This document shows positions 51,163 through 59,770 of a DNA stretch of 64,000 nt, piece by piece (position 1 is the stretch's first letter; each line of letters starts with the position of its first letter). The notes under the pieces are model-generated. The model made no database searches, was not told the origin of the DNA, and saw nothing but the letters and a program-made list of their open reading frames with translations. Where the stretch lies: the NCBI RefSeq assembly GCF_014349155.1, contig NZ_JACSIT010000040.1:62001-126000 (forward strand). The letters run 5' to 3'. Source of the stretch: Neolewinella lacunae (GTDB taxonomy: Bacteria > Bacteroidota > Bacteroidia > Chitinophagales > Saprospiraceae). The position numbers and the translations under genes are program-made.

Positions 51163-52512
51163 CTACCCCACCACCACCAAAAAGCGGTTTTTCTTCCCGT
51201 TTTCTACCAGCATGAAGCGTTCGTGGAGCAGATCGGCAGCCGACAGGGTAGCCTCGGGATCGCTGACCTTTTCTTTGTTGATGGCGATGGCGTTGCCCTG
51301 GAGGGCGCGTTTGGCTTCGGATTTGCTGGCGGCGACGCCGTGTTCGGCCAGGAAGTCGAGTAAGGTGGTTTGGTCATCCAGGGCGGCGGCGGTGAGTTTG
51401 ATGGTGGGGATTTCGCCGGCCAGGGAGCCGAGGGCCTGGGCATCGAGGGCGCGGAGGTCATCGGCGGTAGCGCCCCGGCCGTAGAGGAGGTTGGTGACGC
51501 GCTGGGCGGTGGCCAGGCCGCTGGGGCCGTGGACGCGGTCGGTCAGCTCCGCCGCCAGGGCAAGCTTGATCTGGCTGACGGCGCTGAACTGGTCATCGCC
51601 GGCCAGGTGGCGTTTGAGGGTGGCGCAGTCGGCCAGGATCTCCTCTTTGCTGCGGAGGCTGAAGTACTTGAGGTAGGTCGGGATATCGGCGTCGTTGGAG
51701 CGAATCCAGAACTGGTAGAAGTCGTAGGGGCTGGTCAGGTCGGGGTCCAGCCAGATGTTGCCGCCCTCGGATTTGCCGAACTTGGTGCCGTCGGCTTTGG
51801 TCAGGAGCGGGGTGGTGACGGCGTAGGCTTTGCCTTCGAGGTTGCGGCGGACGAACTCGGTGCCGGCCGTGATGTTGCCCCACTGGTCGGAGCCCCCCAT
51901 CTGGACGGTCACGCCGTGTTCCTGGTACAGCTTCTGGAAGTCGTAGCCCTGCAAGAGCTGGTAGCTGAATTCGGTGAAGGACATGCCGGATTCCAGGCGG
52001 TTCTGCACGCTGTCCTTACTCATCATGTAGCTGATGGTGAGGGTTTTGCCGACGTCGCGGAGGAAATCCAGGACGTTCATGTTCTGGTAGAAGTCGTAGT
52101 TGTTGACGACGGAAAACTTTGCTTCTCCTTCGGCGACTTCCCCGGCACCTGCGGCCGCGCCCTTTTCCCGACCTGCGGTGAGGCCGGCGGCGAGGAGGCG
52201 AAACATTTGCTCGCGCTGGTGGGCCAGGTTGCGGTCTACTTCGTCATAACTTTTGAGCTGGCGTTCCTTGTCTTTGCCGCTGGGGTCGCCGATGCGGCCG
52301 GTGGCTCCGCCGAAGAGGACGACCGGGTGGTGGCCGGCGCGGGCCCAGAGCGTGAGGAGCATGATCTGGACGTAGTTGCCGATGGTCATGGACGGTGCGG
52401 TGGGATCGAAGCCGATATAGGCTTTGCGGGGAGTTTCGGCCAGGTGTGCTTCGATTCCGGGAGTGAGCTGGTGGAGCATCCCGCGCCAGGTGAGTTCGGC
52501 GATAAAATCCAT
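51163..52512 (-). CDS. tyrS: Tyrosyl-tRNA synthetase with a REP-derived insertion
   Basis: A 449-residue class I synthetase that charges tRNA-Tyr. Start at MDFIAELTWRG. YIGFDPTAPSMTIGNYVQ contains the HIGH-equivalent, here TIGN, with Thr in place of the first His. GDPSGKDKERQL, QMGGSDQWGNITAG and KFGKSEGGNIWL (the KMSKS equivalent) follow; an S4-like RNA-binding domain is C-terminal (VAASKSEAKRALQGNAIAIN). Residues about 107-131 (GLTAGREKGAAAGAGEVAEG) look like an insertion: their DNA contains a perfect REP-like box A (52145-52162) in frame. The rest is standard in length and order. Function is probably kept, as all catalytic motifs are intact. Confidence 0.94.
   Translation of the reverse strand: MDFIAELTWRGMLHQLTPGIEAHLAETPRKAYIGFDPTAPSMTIGNYVQIMLLTLWARAGHHPVVLFGGATGRIGDPSGKDKERQLKSYDEVDRNLAHQREQMFRLLAAGLTAGREKGAAAGAGEVAEGEAKFSVVNNYDFYQNMNVLDFLRDVGKTLTISYMMSKDSVQNRLESGMSFTEFSYQLLQGYDFQKLYQEHGVTVQMGGSDQWGNITAGTEFVRRNLEGKAYAVTTPLLTKADGTKFGKSEGGNIWLDPDLTSPYDFYQFWIRSNDADIPTYLKYFSLRSKEEILADCATLKRHLAGDDQFSAVSQIKLALAAELTDRVHGPSGLATAQRVTNLLYGRGATADDLRALDAQALGSLAGEIPTIKLTAAALDDQTTLLDFLAEHGVAASKSEAKRALQGNAIAINKEKVSDPEATLSAADLLHERFMLVENGKKNRFLVVVG
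52145..52162 (-). repeat. REP-like element inside the tyrS coding sequence
   Basis: GGGCGCGGCCGCAGGTGC on the minus strand, extended by CGGGGAAGTCG to give 29 nt identical to the copy at 60815-60843. It is read here as GAAAGAGEV. Confidence 0.92.
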
Positions 52513-52657
52513 CGGGGGGTAAATTTTGGCGCAAATATAGCCTAAGAAGCGAATGGGGGGCCGCAATTTGGCTGCGGCGCGGGCGGAGCAGATGCAGTAC
52601 CTTTACCGCACCGGGGGCTGGCGCTCCGGGAATTATTCACCACACAAGCCTTGATTC

Positions 52658-53980
52658 TTGAACCTTCCCCTTTACCTGGCCCGGGGTGTTGCCAAAGGCG
52701 GCACCAAATCCGTTTCCCGCACCATCATTGGCATTGCGGTGGCGGCCGTGGCCATTTCGATGGCGACCATGGTGTTGGCCAGTGCCCTGATTGCGGGGTT
52801 CAAATCGGAGATATCCACCAAGATTTTTGGCTTCTGGGGGCACATCCACATCACGGCCGACGCGGCCAGCTACGGCATTTTCGATACCTACAATTACCCC
52901 ATTTCCAACCGCCAGGATTTTTACCCCAGCCTGGACACCACCGGGCGGGTCAGTTTGCAGGGCTTCGGGGCCTCGCTGGGGCTGGAGGCAGGCGCGCCGC
53001 AGATGACGCGGGCGGGCATCCGGCACATCCAGCAGTTCATCGTTTTGCCGGGGGTGGTTTCCGTCTACCCCGAAGGCGAACGCCTGCCGACCCAGGAAGC
53101 GCTGGTGCTGAAGGGCATCGCAGAGGATTACGACTGGGACAACTTCGGCCGCTACCTCGTGGAAGGCGAAGCGCTGCGGGTGAGCCCCGACTCCACCAGC
53201 CGCGGCATCATCATCAGCAGCATCACGGCTACGCGGCTGGAGATTGGTTTGGGGGACCGGATGGACTTCGCCTTCATCGGCCCCCGGGGCGAAGAACGGG
53301 CGCGGGCGTTTCAGGTGACGGGCATCTACAAGACGGGGCTGGAGGAATTTGACCGGCAGTTTGCCCTCGTTGACCTCAAGCAACCCCGCAGCCTGCTGAA
53401 CTGGGAAGAAGACCAGATCGGGGGCTTTGAAGTGATCCTGGACGACATCGCCGACCTCGAAATTTTTAACGACTACATCCATTACCAGGTCTTGCCCCAG
53501 GACCTCTACGGCGAAAGCATCCGCCGCAAGGTGAGTGAATTGTTCAACTGGCTCGATATCCAGGACTACAACTGGGCCATCATCCTGGCCCTCATGATCA
53601 CAGTGGCGATCATTAATATGATGACGGCGCTGCTCATCCTCATTTTGGAGCGCACGAACATGATCGGCACGCTCAAATCCCTGGGCCTGAGCAACTGGGG
53701 CATTCGCAAAATCTTCCTCTACTACGCGGGCTTCATCATCATCAGCGGGCTGGCGCTGGGCAACGGCATCGGCTTACTGCTGTGCTGGGTGCAGAAAACC
53801 TTCGGGCTGGTGCACCTGGACGAAGAGTCCTACTACCTCTCGGTGGCGCCGATCCAGATCGACTGGTCGACGCTGCTGGCCTTAAACGTGGGTACGTTTT
53901 TGCTGACCCTGTTTTTCCTGGTGGTGCCTTCTTACCTGGTGACGCGGATTGATCCGGTGAAGGCGTTGCGGTTTAAGTAG
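52658..53980 (+). CDS. LolC/LolE-type ABC transporter permease (FtsX family)
   Basis: A 440-residue permease with the LolC/E layout: N-terminal membrane helix (IIGIAVAAVAISMATMVLAS), a large periplasmic domain (about 45-275), then three helices (WAIILALMITVAIINMMTALLILI, YYAGFIIISGLALGNGIGLLL and LLALNVGTFLLTLFFLVV), ending in DPVKALRFK. LERTNMIGTLKSLGLS is the FtsX signature next to the first helix pair. With LolD it extracts lipoproteins from the inner membrane. The ATPase candidate is 23 kb away at 29386. The start is TTG at 52658 (MNLPLYLARG); no ATG gives a correct N-terminus. Confidence 0.9.
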   Translation: MNLPLYLARGVAKGGTKSVSRTIIGIAVAAVAISMATMVLASALIAGFKSEISTKIFGFWGHIHITADAASYGIFDTYNYPISNRQDFYPSLDTTGRVSLQGFGASLGLEAGAPQMTRAGIRHIQQFIVLPGVVSVYPEGERLPTQEALVLKGIAEDYDWDNFGRYLVEGEALRVSPDSTSRGIIISSITATRLEIGLGDRMDFAFIGPRGEERARAFQVTGIYKTGLEEFDRQFALVDLKQPRSLLNWEEDQIGGFEVILDDIADLEIFNDYIHYQVLPQDLYGESIRRKVSELFNWLDIQDYNWAIILALMITVAIINMMTALLILILERTNMIGTLKSLGLSNWGIRKIFLYYAGFIIISGLALGNGIGLLLCWVQKTFGLVHLDEESYYLSVAPIQIDWSTLLALNVGTFLLTLFFLVVPSYLVTRIDPVKALRFK

Positions 53981-54461
53981 TGGGCTGCTTTCGCAGCTTT
54001 TTTTGAACTACTAAGTTTTGTCGCTCCTGCGGAGCTTTTTTTGAACCACTTAGGGCACGAAGAAGGACTAAGGGAGATAGACGATACTTGATATTGGAGA
54101 TTTATACTTCCCACACGATTTACACCTCCGAGGAACTTTAGCCTCCAAAGATTATCCCTCCGAATAAATGTTCCTCACTGCGAACGGCAAAAGATGCCTC
54201 GGAGGAGAAATCGTTCGGGGGTGGTTGGCTCGGGGAGTGCCAAAAATCAATCCTTTTCCCAAAACCTAACCCTCGCCAGTATTCATCCAACCTCCCGGCG
54301 GATGCCAAATGTTGAATGTTGAATGTTGAATGTTGAATGTTGAATCGTAAATGTTAAATCCTGGGGGACTCCTTGGAGGTGTCGACGGAGCCAAGGGGAG
54401 GTGTCTTGGTTTTTTGCTGCGACGTAAAACGTCTGGACCTCACACTTCGCCGTATAACGGC
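53981..54461. repeat. Repeat-rich intergenic region
   Basis: From 53990 to about 54075 it holds AACCACTTAGGG-type repeats with CTGCTTTCGCAGC and CTCCTGCGGAG hairpins. At 54309-54343 there are five 7-nt ATGTTGA units. CTCCTTGGAGGTGTCGACGG at about 54368-54387 resembles CTCCTCGGAGGTGTCGACGG at 939-958. No gene is supported. Confidence 0.78.
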
Positions 54462-55184
54462 TCAACCATGGCCATTCGGGGGCAGCAATTCGAGCAGTTG
54501 ATCGACCGTCCAGGCGTTTTCGATGGGATACGGGCCAACGCGGGTGCGGCGCAGGGCCGTGAGGTAGCCCCCGCTGGCCAGGTTTTTGCCGAGGTCGTGG
54601 GCCAGGGAGCGGATGTAGGTGCCTTTGGAGCAGGAGATTTCGAAATCGACCTCGGGCATTGCGATGCGGGTGATGCGGAAGGAGTGGACGGTGACGGGGC
54701 GGGGCTGGACGAGGACTTCCTGCCCGCTGCGGGCTTTTTTGTAGAGGGGCTGGCCGTCGACTTTGATGGCGGAAAAAATGGGGGGCAGCTGTTGGAGGTC
54801 TCCGGTGAGGGCCTCGGCGGCGGCGAGGATGGCGGCTTCGGTGATGTGTGCGGTGGGGAAGGTGGCCGTAATCGGTTCTTCGGCGTCGTAGGAAGCGGTG
54901 GTGGCGCCGAGGGTGATGGTGCCGGTGTAGCTTTTGTCGAGGCCCTGGAGTTCGGCCAGGCGCTTGGTCCACTGCCCGGTGCAGATGTTGAGCAGGCCGG
55001 TGGCCATGGGATCGAGGGTGCCGGCGTGGCCGACCTTGAACTTCCTGACGCCCAGGTGTTTGCGGATGGCCCAACGGAGTTTATTGACCACGTCGAAGCT
55101 CGTCCAGCCCTGCGGTTTATCCACCAGCAGGAGGCAGCCTTCGGCGAAAGAAAAGGGGGGTTCGGTAGTGGCGGCGGGTAGCAT
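54462..55184 (-). CDS. truB: tRNA pseudouridine-55 synthase
   Basis: A 240-residue TruB, which makes pseudouridine 55 in the T-loop of tRNAs. LLVDKPQGWTSFDVVNKLR, KVGHAGTLDPMATGLL (catalytic Asp in the GTLDP motif), YTGTITLGATTASYDAE, QLPPIFSAIKVDGQPLYKKAR in parts, and GTYIRSLAHDLG are the family motifs. The start is MLPAATTEPPF; the upstream in-frame stretch is repeat sequence. A C-terminal PUA domain is short or missing, as in many Bacteroidota. A large ORF in another frame over the same DNA is a shadow. Confidence 0.96.
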   Translation of the reverse strand: MLPAATTEPPFSFAEGCLLLVDKPQGWTSFDVVNKLRWAIRKHLGVRKFKVGHAGTLDPMATGLLNICTGQWTKRLAELQGLDKSYTGTITLGATTASYDAEEPITATFPTAHITEAAILAAAEALTGDLQQLPPIFSAIKVDGQPLYKKARSGQEVLVQPRPVTVHSFRITRIAMPEVDFEISCSKGTYIRSLAHDLGKNLASGGYLTALRRTRVGPYPIENAWTVDQLLELLPPNGHG

Positions 55185-55209
55185 AGTAGGGTGAAGTTTA
55201 ACATTTTGC

Positions 55210-55309
55210 GGGCGCTGCCGCGGGTGCAAGGTAAGGGACAATGAGACAGAACGTCCTCCCCTACCCTGCTCTCCCCGGGAGACAGCCACTGCATCCTGCG
55301 ACCGCGCCC
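55210..55309. repeat. Degenerate facing pair of REP-like elements
   Basis: GGGCGCTGCCGCGGGTGC (55210-55227, plus) and the inverse of GGGCGCGGTCGCAGGATGC (55291-55309) flank a stretch with CTCCCCGGGAGA. Both differ from the core by a few bases. The pair fills the divergent truB-crp region. Confidence 0.65.
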
Positions 55310-55403
55310 AGTTTCCACCAGGCTAAAAAAACACCCCACCAGAAAATGCATGAAAACTCCAACATATATTCATGTGTTTCGTGCTGACCAGCCTACTACA
55401 ACC

Positions 55404-56051
55404 ATGACCGACCAGCTTTCCATTGCCCAGGTGCAGCAGTTTTTCCCCGATTTCAGCGAGCCCGACCTCCAGCAAGCGATTGCCACCCAAGGCCGCATCC
55501 ACCGCTTCCGGGAGGGGGACGTGATCATGGACTACGGCGGTTACGTCCGCATGCTCCCCCTGATCCTCAACGGCACCATCAAGATCAGCCGCCTGGGCGA
55601 CGACGGCTCCGAACTCTTTCTCTACTACCTGACGCGCGGCGAAAGTTGTACGATGACTTTTTCCTGCTGCATGAACGATAAGCTGAGCGAAATCCAGGCC
55701 ATCGCCGAAGAAGATACCACCATCCTGGGCCTCCCGCAACAGGTGCTCGACCAGTGGATGATGCAGTTCAAAAGCTGGAAAAATTTCGTCTTGACGGCCT
55801 ACGACCGGCGCATGAACGAGATGATCAGCACCATCGACCAGATCGCCTTCCAACAGCTGGATACCCGCCTGCTGGATTACCTCAAGCGCCGCAGCCAAAT
55901 CCACCAGGACGCCACCCTGAACGCCACCCACCAGAAAATTGCCGCCGACCTGAACGTGAGCCGCGAAGCCATTTCCCGCCTCCTCAAAACCATGGAAAAG
56001 CAGGGGACGATTGAGCTGGGGAGGAACCGGGTCAGGTTAATGCGTGAATGA
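55404..56051 (+). CDS. Crp/Fnr-family transcriptional regulator with a cysteine cluster
   Basis: A 215-residue regulator, start at MTDQLSIAQV (an ATG 54 nt upstream is possible). A cyclic-nucleotide-binding-like beta barrel (FREGDVIMDYGGYVRMLPLILNG) is followed by a long helix and a Crp-type helix-turn-helix (THQKIAADLNVSREAISRLLKTME). SCTMTFSCCMN places Cys at 82, 88 and 89 in the effector domain, with no FNR-type N-terminal Fe-S cysteines. Heading a sulfur gene cluster, it may sense sulfide, persulfide or redox state through these thiols; this is inference. The last codons (LMRE stop) are made by a copy of the repeat found at 5670-5692. Confidence 0.9.
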   Translation: MTDQLSIAQVQQFFPDFSEPDLQQAIATQGRIHRFREGDVIMDYGGYVRMLPLILNGTIKISRLGDDGSELFLYYLTRGESCTMTFSCCMNDKLSEIQAIAEEDTTILGLPQQVLDQWMMQFKSWKNFVLTAYDRRMNEMISTIDQIAFQQLDTRLLDYLKRRSQIHQDATLNATHQKIAADLNVSREAISRLLKTMEKQGTIELGRNRVRLMRE

Positions 56052-56131
56052 GCGAATGCGCTCCTTCTGTGACCAGGATCACCGTCCCCCAGATCAAGCA
56101 CGGCAGACCTTTGCCCCACAAAGCAAAACCG

Positions 56132-57835
56132 ATGCAACGATCCTGGATTCCCGCGCTAGACTGGATGCGCAACTACAACCGCGAGTGGCTCAAAGGAGAC
56201 CTTTCGGCGGGTTTAACCGTTGGCGTGATGTTGATCCCGCAGGGGATGGCCTACGCGATGCTGGCCGGTTTGCCGCCGATCCATGGTTTGTACGCGGTGA
56301 CTTTGCCGCTGATGGTGTATGCGTTGCTGGGGACGAGCCGGCAGCTGGCCGTTGGGCCCGTAGCGATGGTGTCTTTGCTGACGGCTACGGGCGTTGGGGC
56401 CATTGCCGAAGTGGGTACGGAAGCTTTCCTGGGCCTGGCCGTGGTGTTGACCCTCATTGTGGGGGTAGTGCAGTTGCTGCTCGGGCTGTTTCGGTTGGGC
56501 TTTCTGGTCAATTTGCTCTCGCATCCCGTCATCAGTGGCTTTACTTCGGCGGCGGCACTCATCATTGGTCTGAGCCAGTTGAAACACCTGTTGGGCGTTG
56601 ACCTGGGTCGCAGCCACCACATCCACGAGATCATTTTTGCGGCAGTTTCGCGGATTGGGGAGATTAACCCCTGGACCTTCGGCATTGGCATCATTGGCGT
56701 AGGGCTCATCATCGGCATCAAGAAGGTGAGCAAGACGGTGCCGGGCCCGCTGTTGGCCGTCGTTTTTGGCGTCCTGGCGGTGTACTTGCTGGGCCTGCAG
56801 GAGCAGGGCGTGAAAATTGTGGGTTCCGTGCCCAGCGGCTTGCCGGGGATCAGCTTCCCCACCTTTACCTGGGAACAAATCCAGGCTCTGTTGCCGACTG
56901 CCCTGACCATCTCGCTCGTCGGTTTCATGGAAAGCATCGCCGTTGCTAAGGCCGTGCAGAACAAGCACAAGGACTACGCGCTCGTCCCCAACCAGGAACT
57001 CATCGCCCTCGGCGCGGCCAACCTGGCGGGTGCGCTCGTGCGGTCTTACCCCGTGACGGGCGGATTTTCGCGCACGGCGGTCAACGACCAGGCGGGGGCC
57101 AAAACCGGCCTGGCTTCGTTGGTGAGCGCTGGTTTGATTGTCCTGACCCTCCTCTTCCTCACGCCCCTGTTTTACTTTTTGCCGCAGGCCATCCTCGCCT
57201 CGGTCATCATGGTGGCGGTGTTTGGTTTGATCGACGTGGCGGAAGTGCGTCATCTTTGGAAAGTGGACCGTTCCGACTTCTGGATGCTGGCCGCCACCTT
57301 CGTCGCTACCCTCACGCTGGGCATCGAGCAAGGCATCGGGGTGGGCGTGGCGCTGTCTTTGGCCGTCCACATCTACCGCTCCATGCGTCCGCACCTGGCC
57401 GTACTGGGGCGGATTCCCGGCACGGATATTTTCCGCAATGTCAATCGCTTCAAAGGAGTGGTCGAGTATCCGAACGCGCTCATCGTACGTTTTGACGGGC
57501 CGCTGTACTTTGGCAACCTGACCTACTTCCAGGCCCAATTGGACGCCCTGGTGGCCGCCCGGGGCCCAGAGCTGAAAACCATCGTCATCAACGCCGAGGG
57601 TATTGCCAGCCTGGACAGCAGCGCCCTGCACGAAATGCACAACTTCGTGGCCAACCAGCGCAAACGCGGCTTGGCCGTCCGCTTTGCCGGCTTGATTGGC
57701 CCGGCCCGCGACTCTTTCAAGAAGGCCGGACTGGTCGATCTCATCGGCCAGGACAACTTTTTCCTCCACGTCGCCGGGGCCCTCGACGGGGAAGCGGCGC
57801 TGCGCAGCGGCTACGTCTTGCAGGCCGATGTGTGA
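56132..57835 (+). CDS. SulP-family anion permease with STAS domain
   Basis: A 567-residue transporter. About 12 membrane helices cover residues 20-400, with LIPQGMAYAMLAGLPPIHGLYA and GSFSRTA-type motif (here VTGGFSRTAVNDQAGAKTGL) characteristic of SLC26/SulP. A cytoplasmic STAS domain is at about 430-560 (LIVRFDGPLYFGN, EGIASLDSSALHEMHNF). It may import sulfate or exchange bicarbonate; neighbours support either (sulfur genes and a carbonic anhydrase). An ATG at 56048 overlaps the crp stop (ATGA) and would add 28 unlikely residues from repeat DNA; the start at MQRSWIPALDW is preferred. Confidence 0.92.
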   Translation: MQRSWIPALDWMRNYNREWLKGDLSAGLTVGVMLIPQGMAYAMLAGLPPIHGLYAVTLPLMVYALLGTSRQLAVGPVAMVSLLTATGVGAIAEVGTEAFLGLAVVLTLIVGVVQLLLGLFRLGFLVNLLSHPVISGFTSAAALIIGLSQLKHLLGVDLGRSHHIHEIIFAAVSRIGEINPWTFGIGIIGVGLIIGIKKVSKTVPGPLLAVVFGVLAVYLLGLQEQGVKIVGSVPSGLPGISFPTFTWEQIQALLPTALTISLVGFMESIAVAKAVQNKHKDYALVPNQELIALGAANLAGALVRSYPVTGGFSRTAVNDQAGAKTGLASLVSAGLIVLTLLFLTPLFYFLPQAILASVIMVAVFGLIDVAEVRHLWKVDRSDFWMLAATFVATLTLGIEQGIGVGVALSLAVHIYRSMRPHLAVLGRIPGTDIFRNVNRFKGVVEYPNALIVRFDGPLYFGNLTYFQAQLDALVAARGPELKTIVINAEGIASLDSSALHEMHNFVANQRKRGLAVRFAGLIGPARDSFKKAGLVDLIGQDNFFLHVAGALDGEAALRSGYVLQADV

Positions 57836-57977
57836 GCCAAACTGTATATTTTCTCCCCCTGGGGCGTTTTAGTGGGGAACCACCCCCAACGAAAAAAAAC
57901 GCACACTGTGATCGAGGTCACCTTTTCGCTCCCCAGACTGGCCTGATCTTTGCATCATCAATTAACAATCCCCAATT

Positions 57978-59429
57978 ATGAAAGTCGAACAAATCTATAC
58001 CGGCTGTCTTGCCCAAGGCGCCTACTACATTGAAAGCGCTGGCGAAGCAGTCATCATCGACCCCCTGCGCGAAACCAAGCCCTATCTGGAAAAACTGGAG
58101 AAAACCGGTGCCAAGCTCAAGTACATCATTGAGACCCACTTCCACGCCGATTTTGTGTCCGGCCACATCGATCTGGCGCGGGCAACCGGTGCAACGATCG
58201 TCTACGGCCCTATGGCCCAGCCCGAGTACGATGTGTACAGTGCTAAAGATGGTGAAGAGTTGCTAGTGGGTGACGTCGTCATCAAGGTCCTCCACACCCC
58301 CGGCCACACCATGGAAAGCAGCACCTTTTTGCTCCGCGACGAAAGTGGTAAAGACTACGCCATTTTCACGGGTGACACTTTATTTTTGGGCGACGTCGGT
58401 CGGCCCGACCTGGCCATCAAGCAAGGCTCCGTCACTAAAGAAGACCTGGCGGGCTACCTCTTCGATAGCCTCCGCGAAAAGATTATGCCGCTGGCCGACG
58501 ACGTGATCGTCTACCCCGCCCACGGTGCCGGCTCCGCCTGTGGCAAAAACCTGAGCAAGGAAACCTTTGGCCTCCTCGGCGAGCAGAAGGCCGTCAACTA
58601 CGCCCTGCGTGCGGACATGACCCGCGAGGAATTCATTCAGGAAGTCACGGCTGGCCTTACGCCACCGCCCCAGTACTTCGCCAAAAACGCGATGATGAAC
58701 AAGGCGGGCTACGAAAACTTCGAGACCGTCTTGAACCAGGGCAAACGCCCCCTCGACCCCGCTGCCTTCGAAGCCCTCGCTGAAGCGGAAGAAGCCCTGG
58801 TGCTGGACGTCCGCGACCGCAACGACTTCTCCGCCGCCCACATCCCCAACAGCATCTTCATTGGTATTGACGGACAGTTTGCCCCCTGGGTAGGTGCCCT
58901 CATTACCGACATCCGCCAGCCCCTGCTCATCGTCGCCCCCGAAGGCCGCGCCGAGGAAGTCATCACCCGCCTCTCCCGGGTGGGTTACGACAATACCCTG
59001 GGCTACCTCGAAGGCGGCATTGAAGCCTGGGTGGCCGCCGGCAAAGAAACCGACGCCATCGAAAACGTCAGCGCCGACACCTTCGCCGCCCGCGTCAACA
59101 AGGGGCTGGTGGACAACATCCTCGATACCCGCAAGCCCACCGAGTTCCTCTCCGAGCACCTCGATGCCGCTACGAACTTCCCGCTGGACTACATCAACGC
59201 CAACATGGATAAGCTCAACCGCAACGAGACCTACTACCTCCACTGCGGCAGTGGCTATCGCTCCCTGATTGCCGCCTCCATCCTGCGGGCCCGGGGCTTT
59301 GAACACCTCGTCAACGTAGAAGGCGGCTGGGGGACCATCAAAAATACCGACCTGGCTAAGTCCGACTTCGTCTGCCCCACCACCATGAGCCAGGAAGTGA
59401 TCGACCAGGCCGTCGGTGAATTCATCTGA
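57978..59429 (+). CDS. MBL-fold hydrolase with two rhodanese domains (persulfide dioxygenase-like)
   Basis: A 483-residue cytoplasmic protein. The metallo-beta-lactamase domain (about 1-250) has THFHADFVSGH (TxHxHxDH-like, with the DFVSGH variant typical of ETHE1-type enzymes), HTPGHT, TGDTLF and YPAHGAGSACG. The first rhodanese domain (about 265-355; VLDVRDRNDFSAAHIPNSI) has no Cys in its active loop (VAPEGRAEE). The second (about 375-460) has HCGSGYRSL with the catalytic Cys. Relatives oxidise glutathione persulfide to sulfite or move sulfane sulfur. It follows SulP after 142 nt and precedes the YeeE/YedE pair. Confidence 0.92.
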   Translation: MKVEQIYTGCLAQGAYYIESAGEAVIIDPLRETKPYLEKLEKTGAKLKYIIETHFHADFVSGHIDLARATGATIVYGPMAQPEYDVYSAKDGEELLVGDVVIKVLHTPGHTMESSTFLLRDESGKDYAIFTGDTLFLGDVGRPDLAIKQGSVTKEDLAGYLFDSLREKIMPLADDVIVYPAHGAGSACGKNLSKETFGLLGEQKAVNYALRADMTREEFIQEVTAGLTPPPQYFAKNAMMNKAGYENFETVLNQGKRPLDPAAFEALAEAEEALVLDVRDRNDFSAAHIPNSIFIGIDGQFAPWVGALITDIRQPLLIVAPEGRAEEVITRLSRVGYDNTLGYLEGGIEAWVAAGKETDAIENVSADTFAARVNKGLVDNILDTRKPTEFLSEHLDAATNFPLDYINANMDKLNRNETYYLHCGSGYRSLIAASILRARGFEHLVNVEGGWGTIKNTDLAKSDFVCPTTMSQEVIDQAVGEFI

Positions 59430-59451
59430 CTTGTTTTGAACCATTTTGATT

Positions 59452-59720
59452 GACCTTCGGTCTGTTTTTGAACCACTAAGTACACTAAGGGACCTTCGGT
59501 CTGTTTTTGAACCACTAAGGGCACTAAGTACACTAAGGGACCTTCGGTCTGTTCTTGAACCACTAAGTACACGAAGATGGACTAAGAGGAGACTTCCCTC
59601 CGACGTGGAATGTCTCGACATCACACACGTTATTAAACTTAGTCCCTCTTCGTGCTCTTAGTGGTTCAAAAAAAGCTCCGCAGGAGCGACAAACCTTAGT
59701 GGTTCAAAAAAAGGACTGCG
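59452..59720. repeat. Tandem AACCACTAAG / GACCTTCGGTC repeats
   Basis: GACCTTCGGTCTGTTTTTG followed by AACCACTAAG and TACACTAAGG-type sequence starts at 59452, 59491 and 59539 (periods 39 and 48). GACCTTCGGTC is a small hairpin. An inverted AGTGGTTCAAAAAAAGCT copy follows at 59661-59720. The family also occurs at 8164-8390 and 53990-54075. No gene is seen in 59430-59770. Confidence 0.85.
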
Positions 59721-59770
59721 CAGCAGTCCAAAAACCGCGCCAGCGGTAAAAACCATCCCCAAACCTTCCA

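Noticed and set aside
51163-52512. Frameshift or pseudogene in tyrS because of the REP insertion
   Set aside because: The reading frame continues through the repeat and all downstream motifs (GSDQWGN, KFGKSEGG, S4-like domain) are intact.
54440-55351. 303-residue minus-strand ORF overlapping truB
   Set aside because: Ser/Pro-rich shadow in another frame of truB; the TruB frame has the catalytic motifs.
56048-56131. Upstream ATG start for the SulP gene overlapping crp
   Set aside because: It would add 28 residues derived from a dispersed repeat with no family resemblance; MQRSWIPALDW gives a normal SulP N-terminus.
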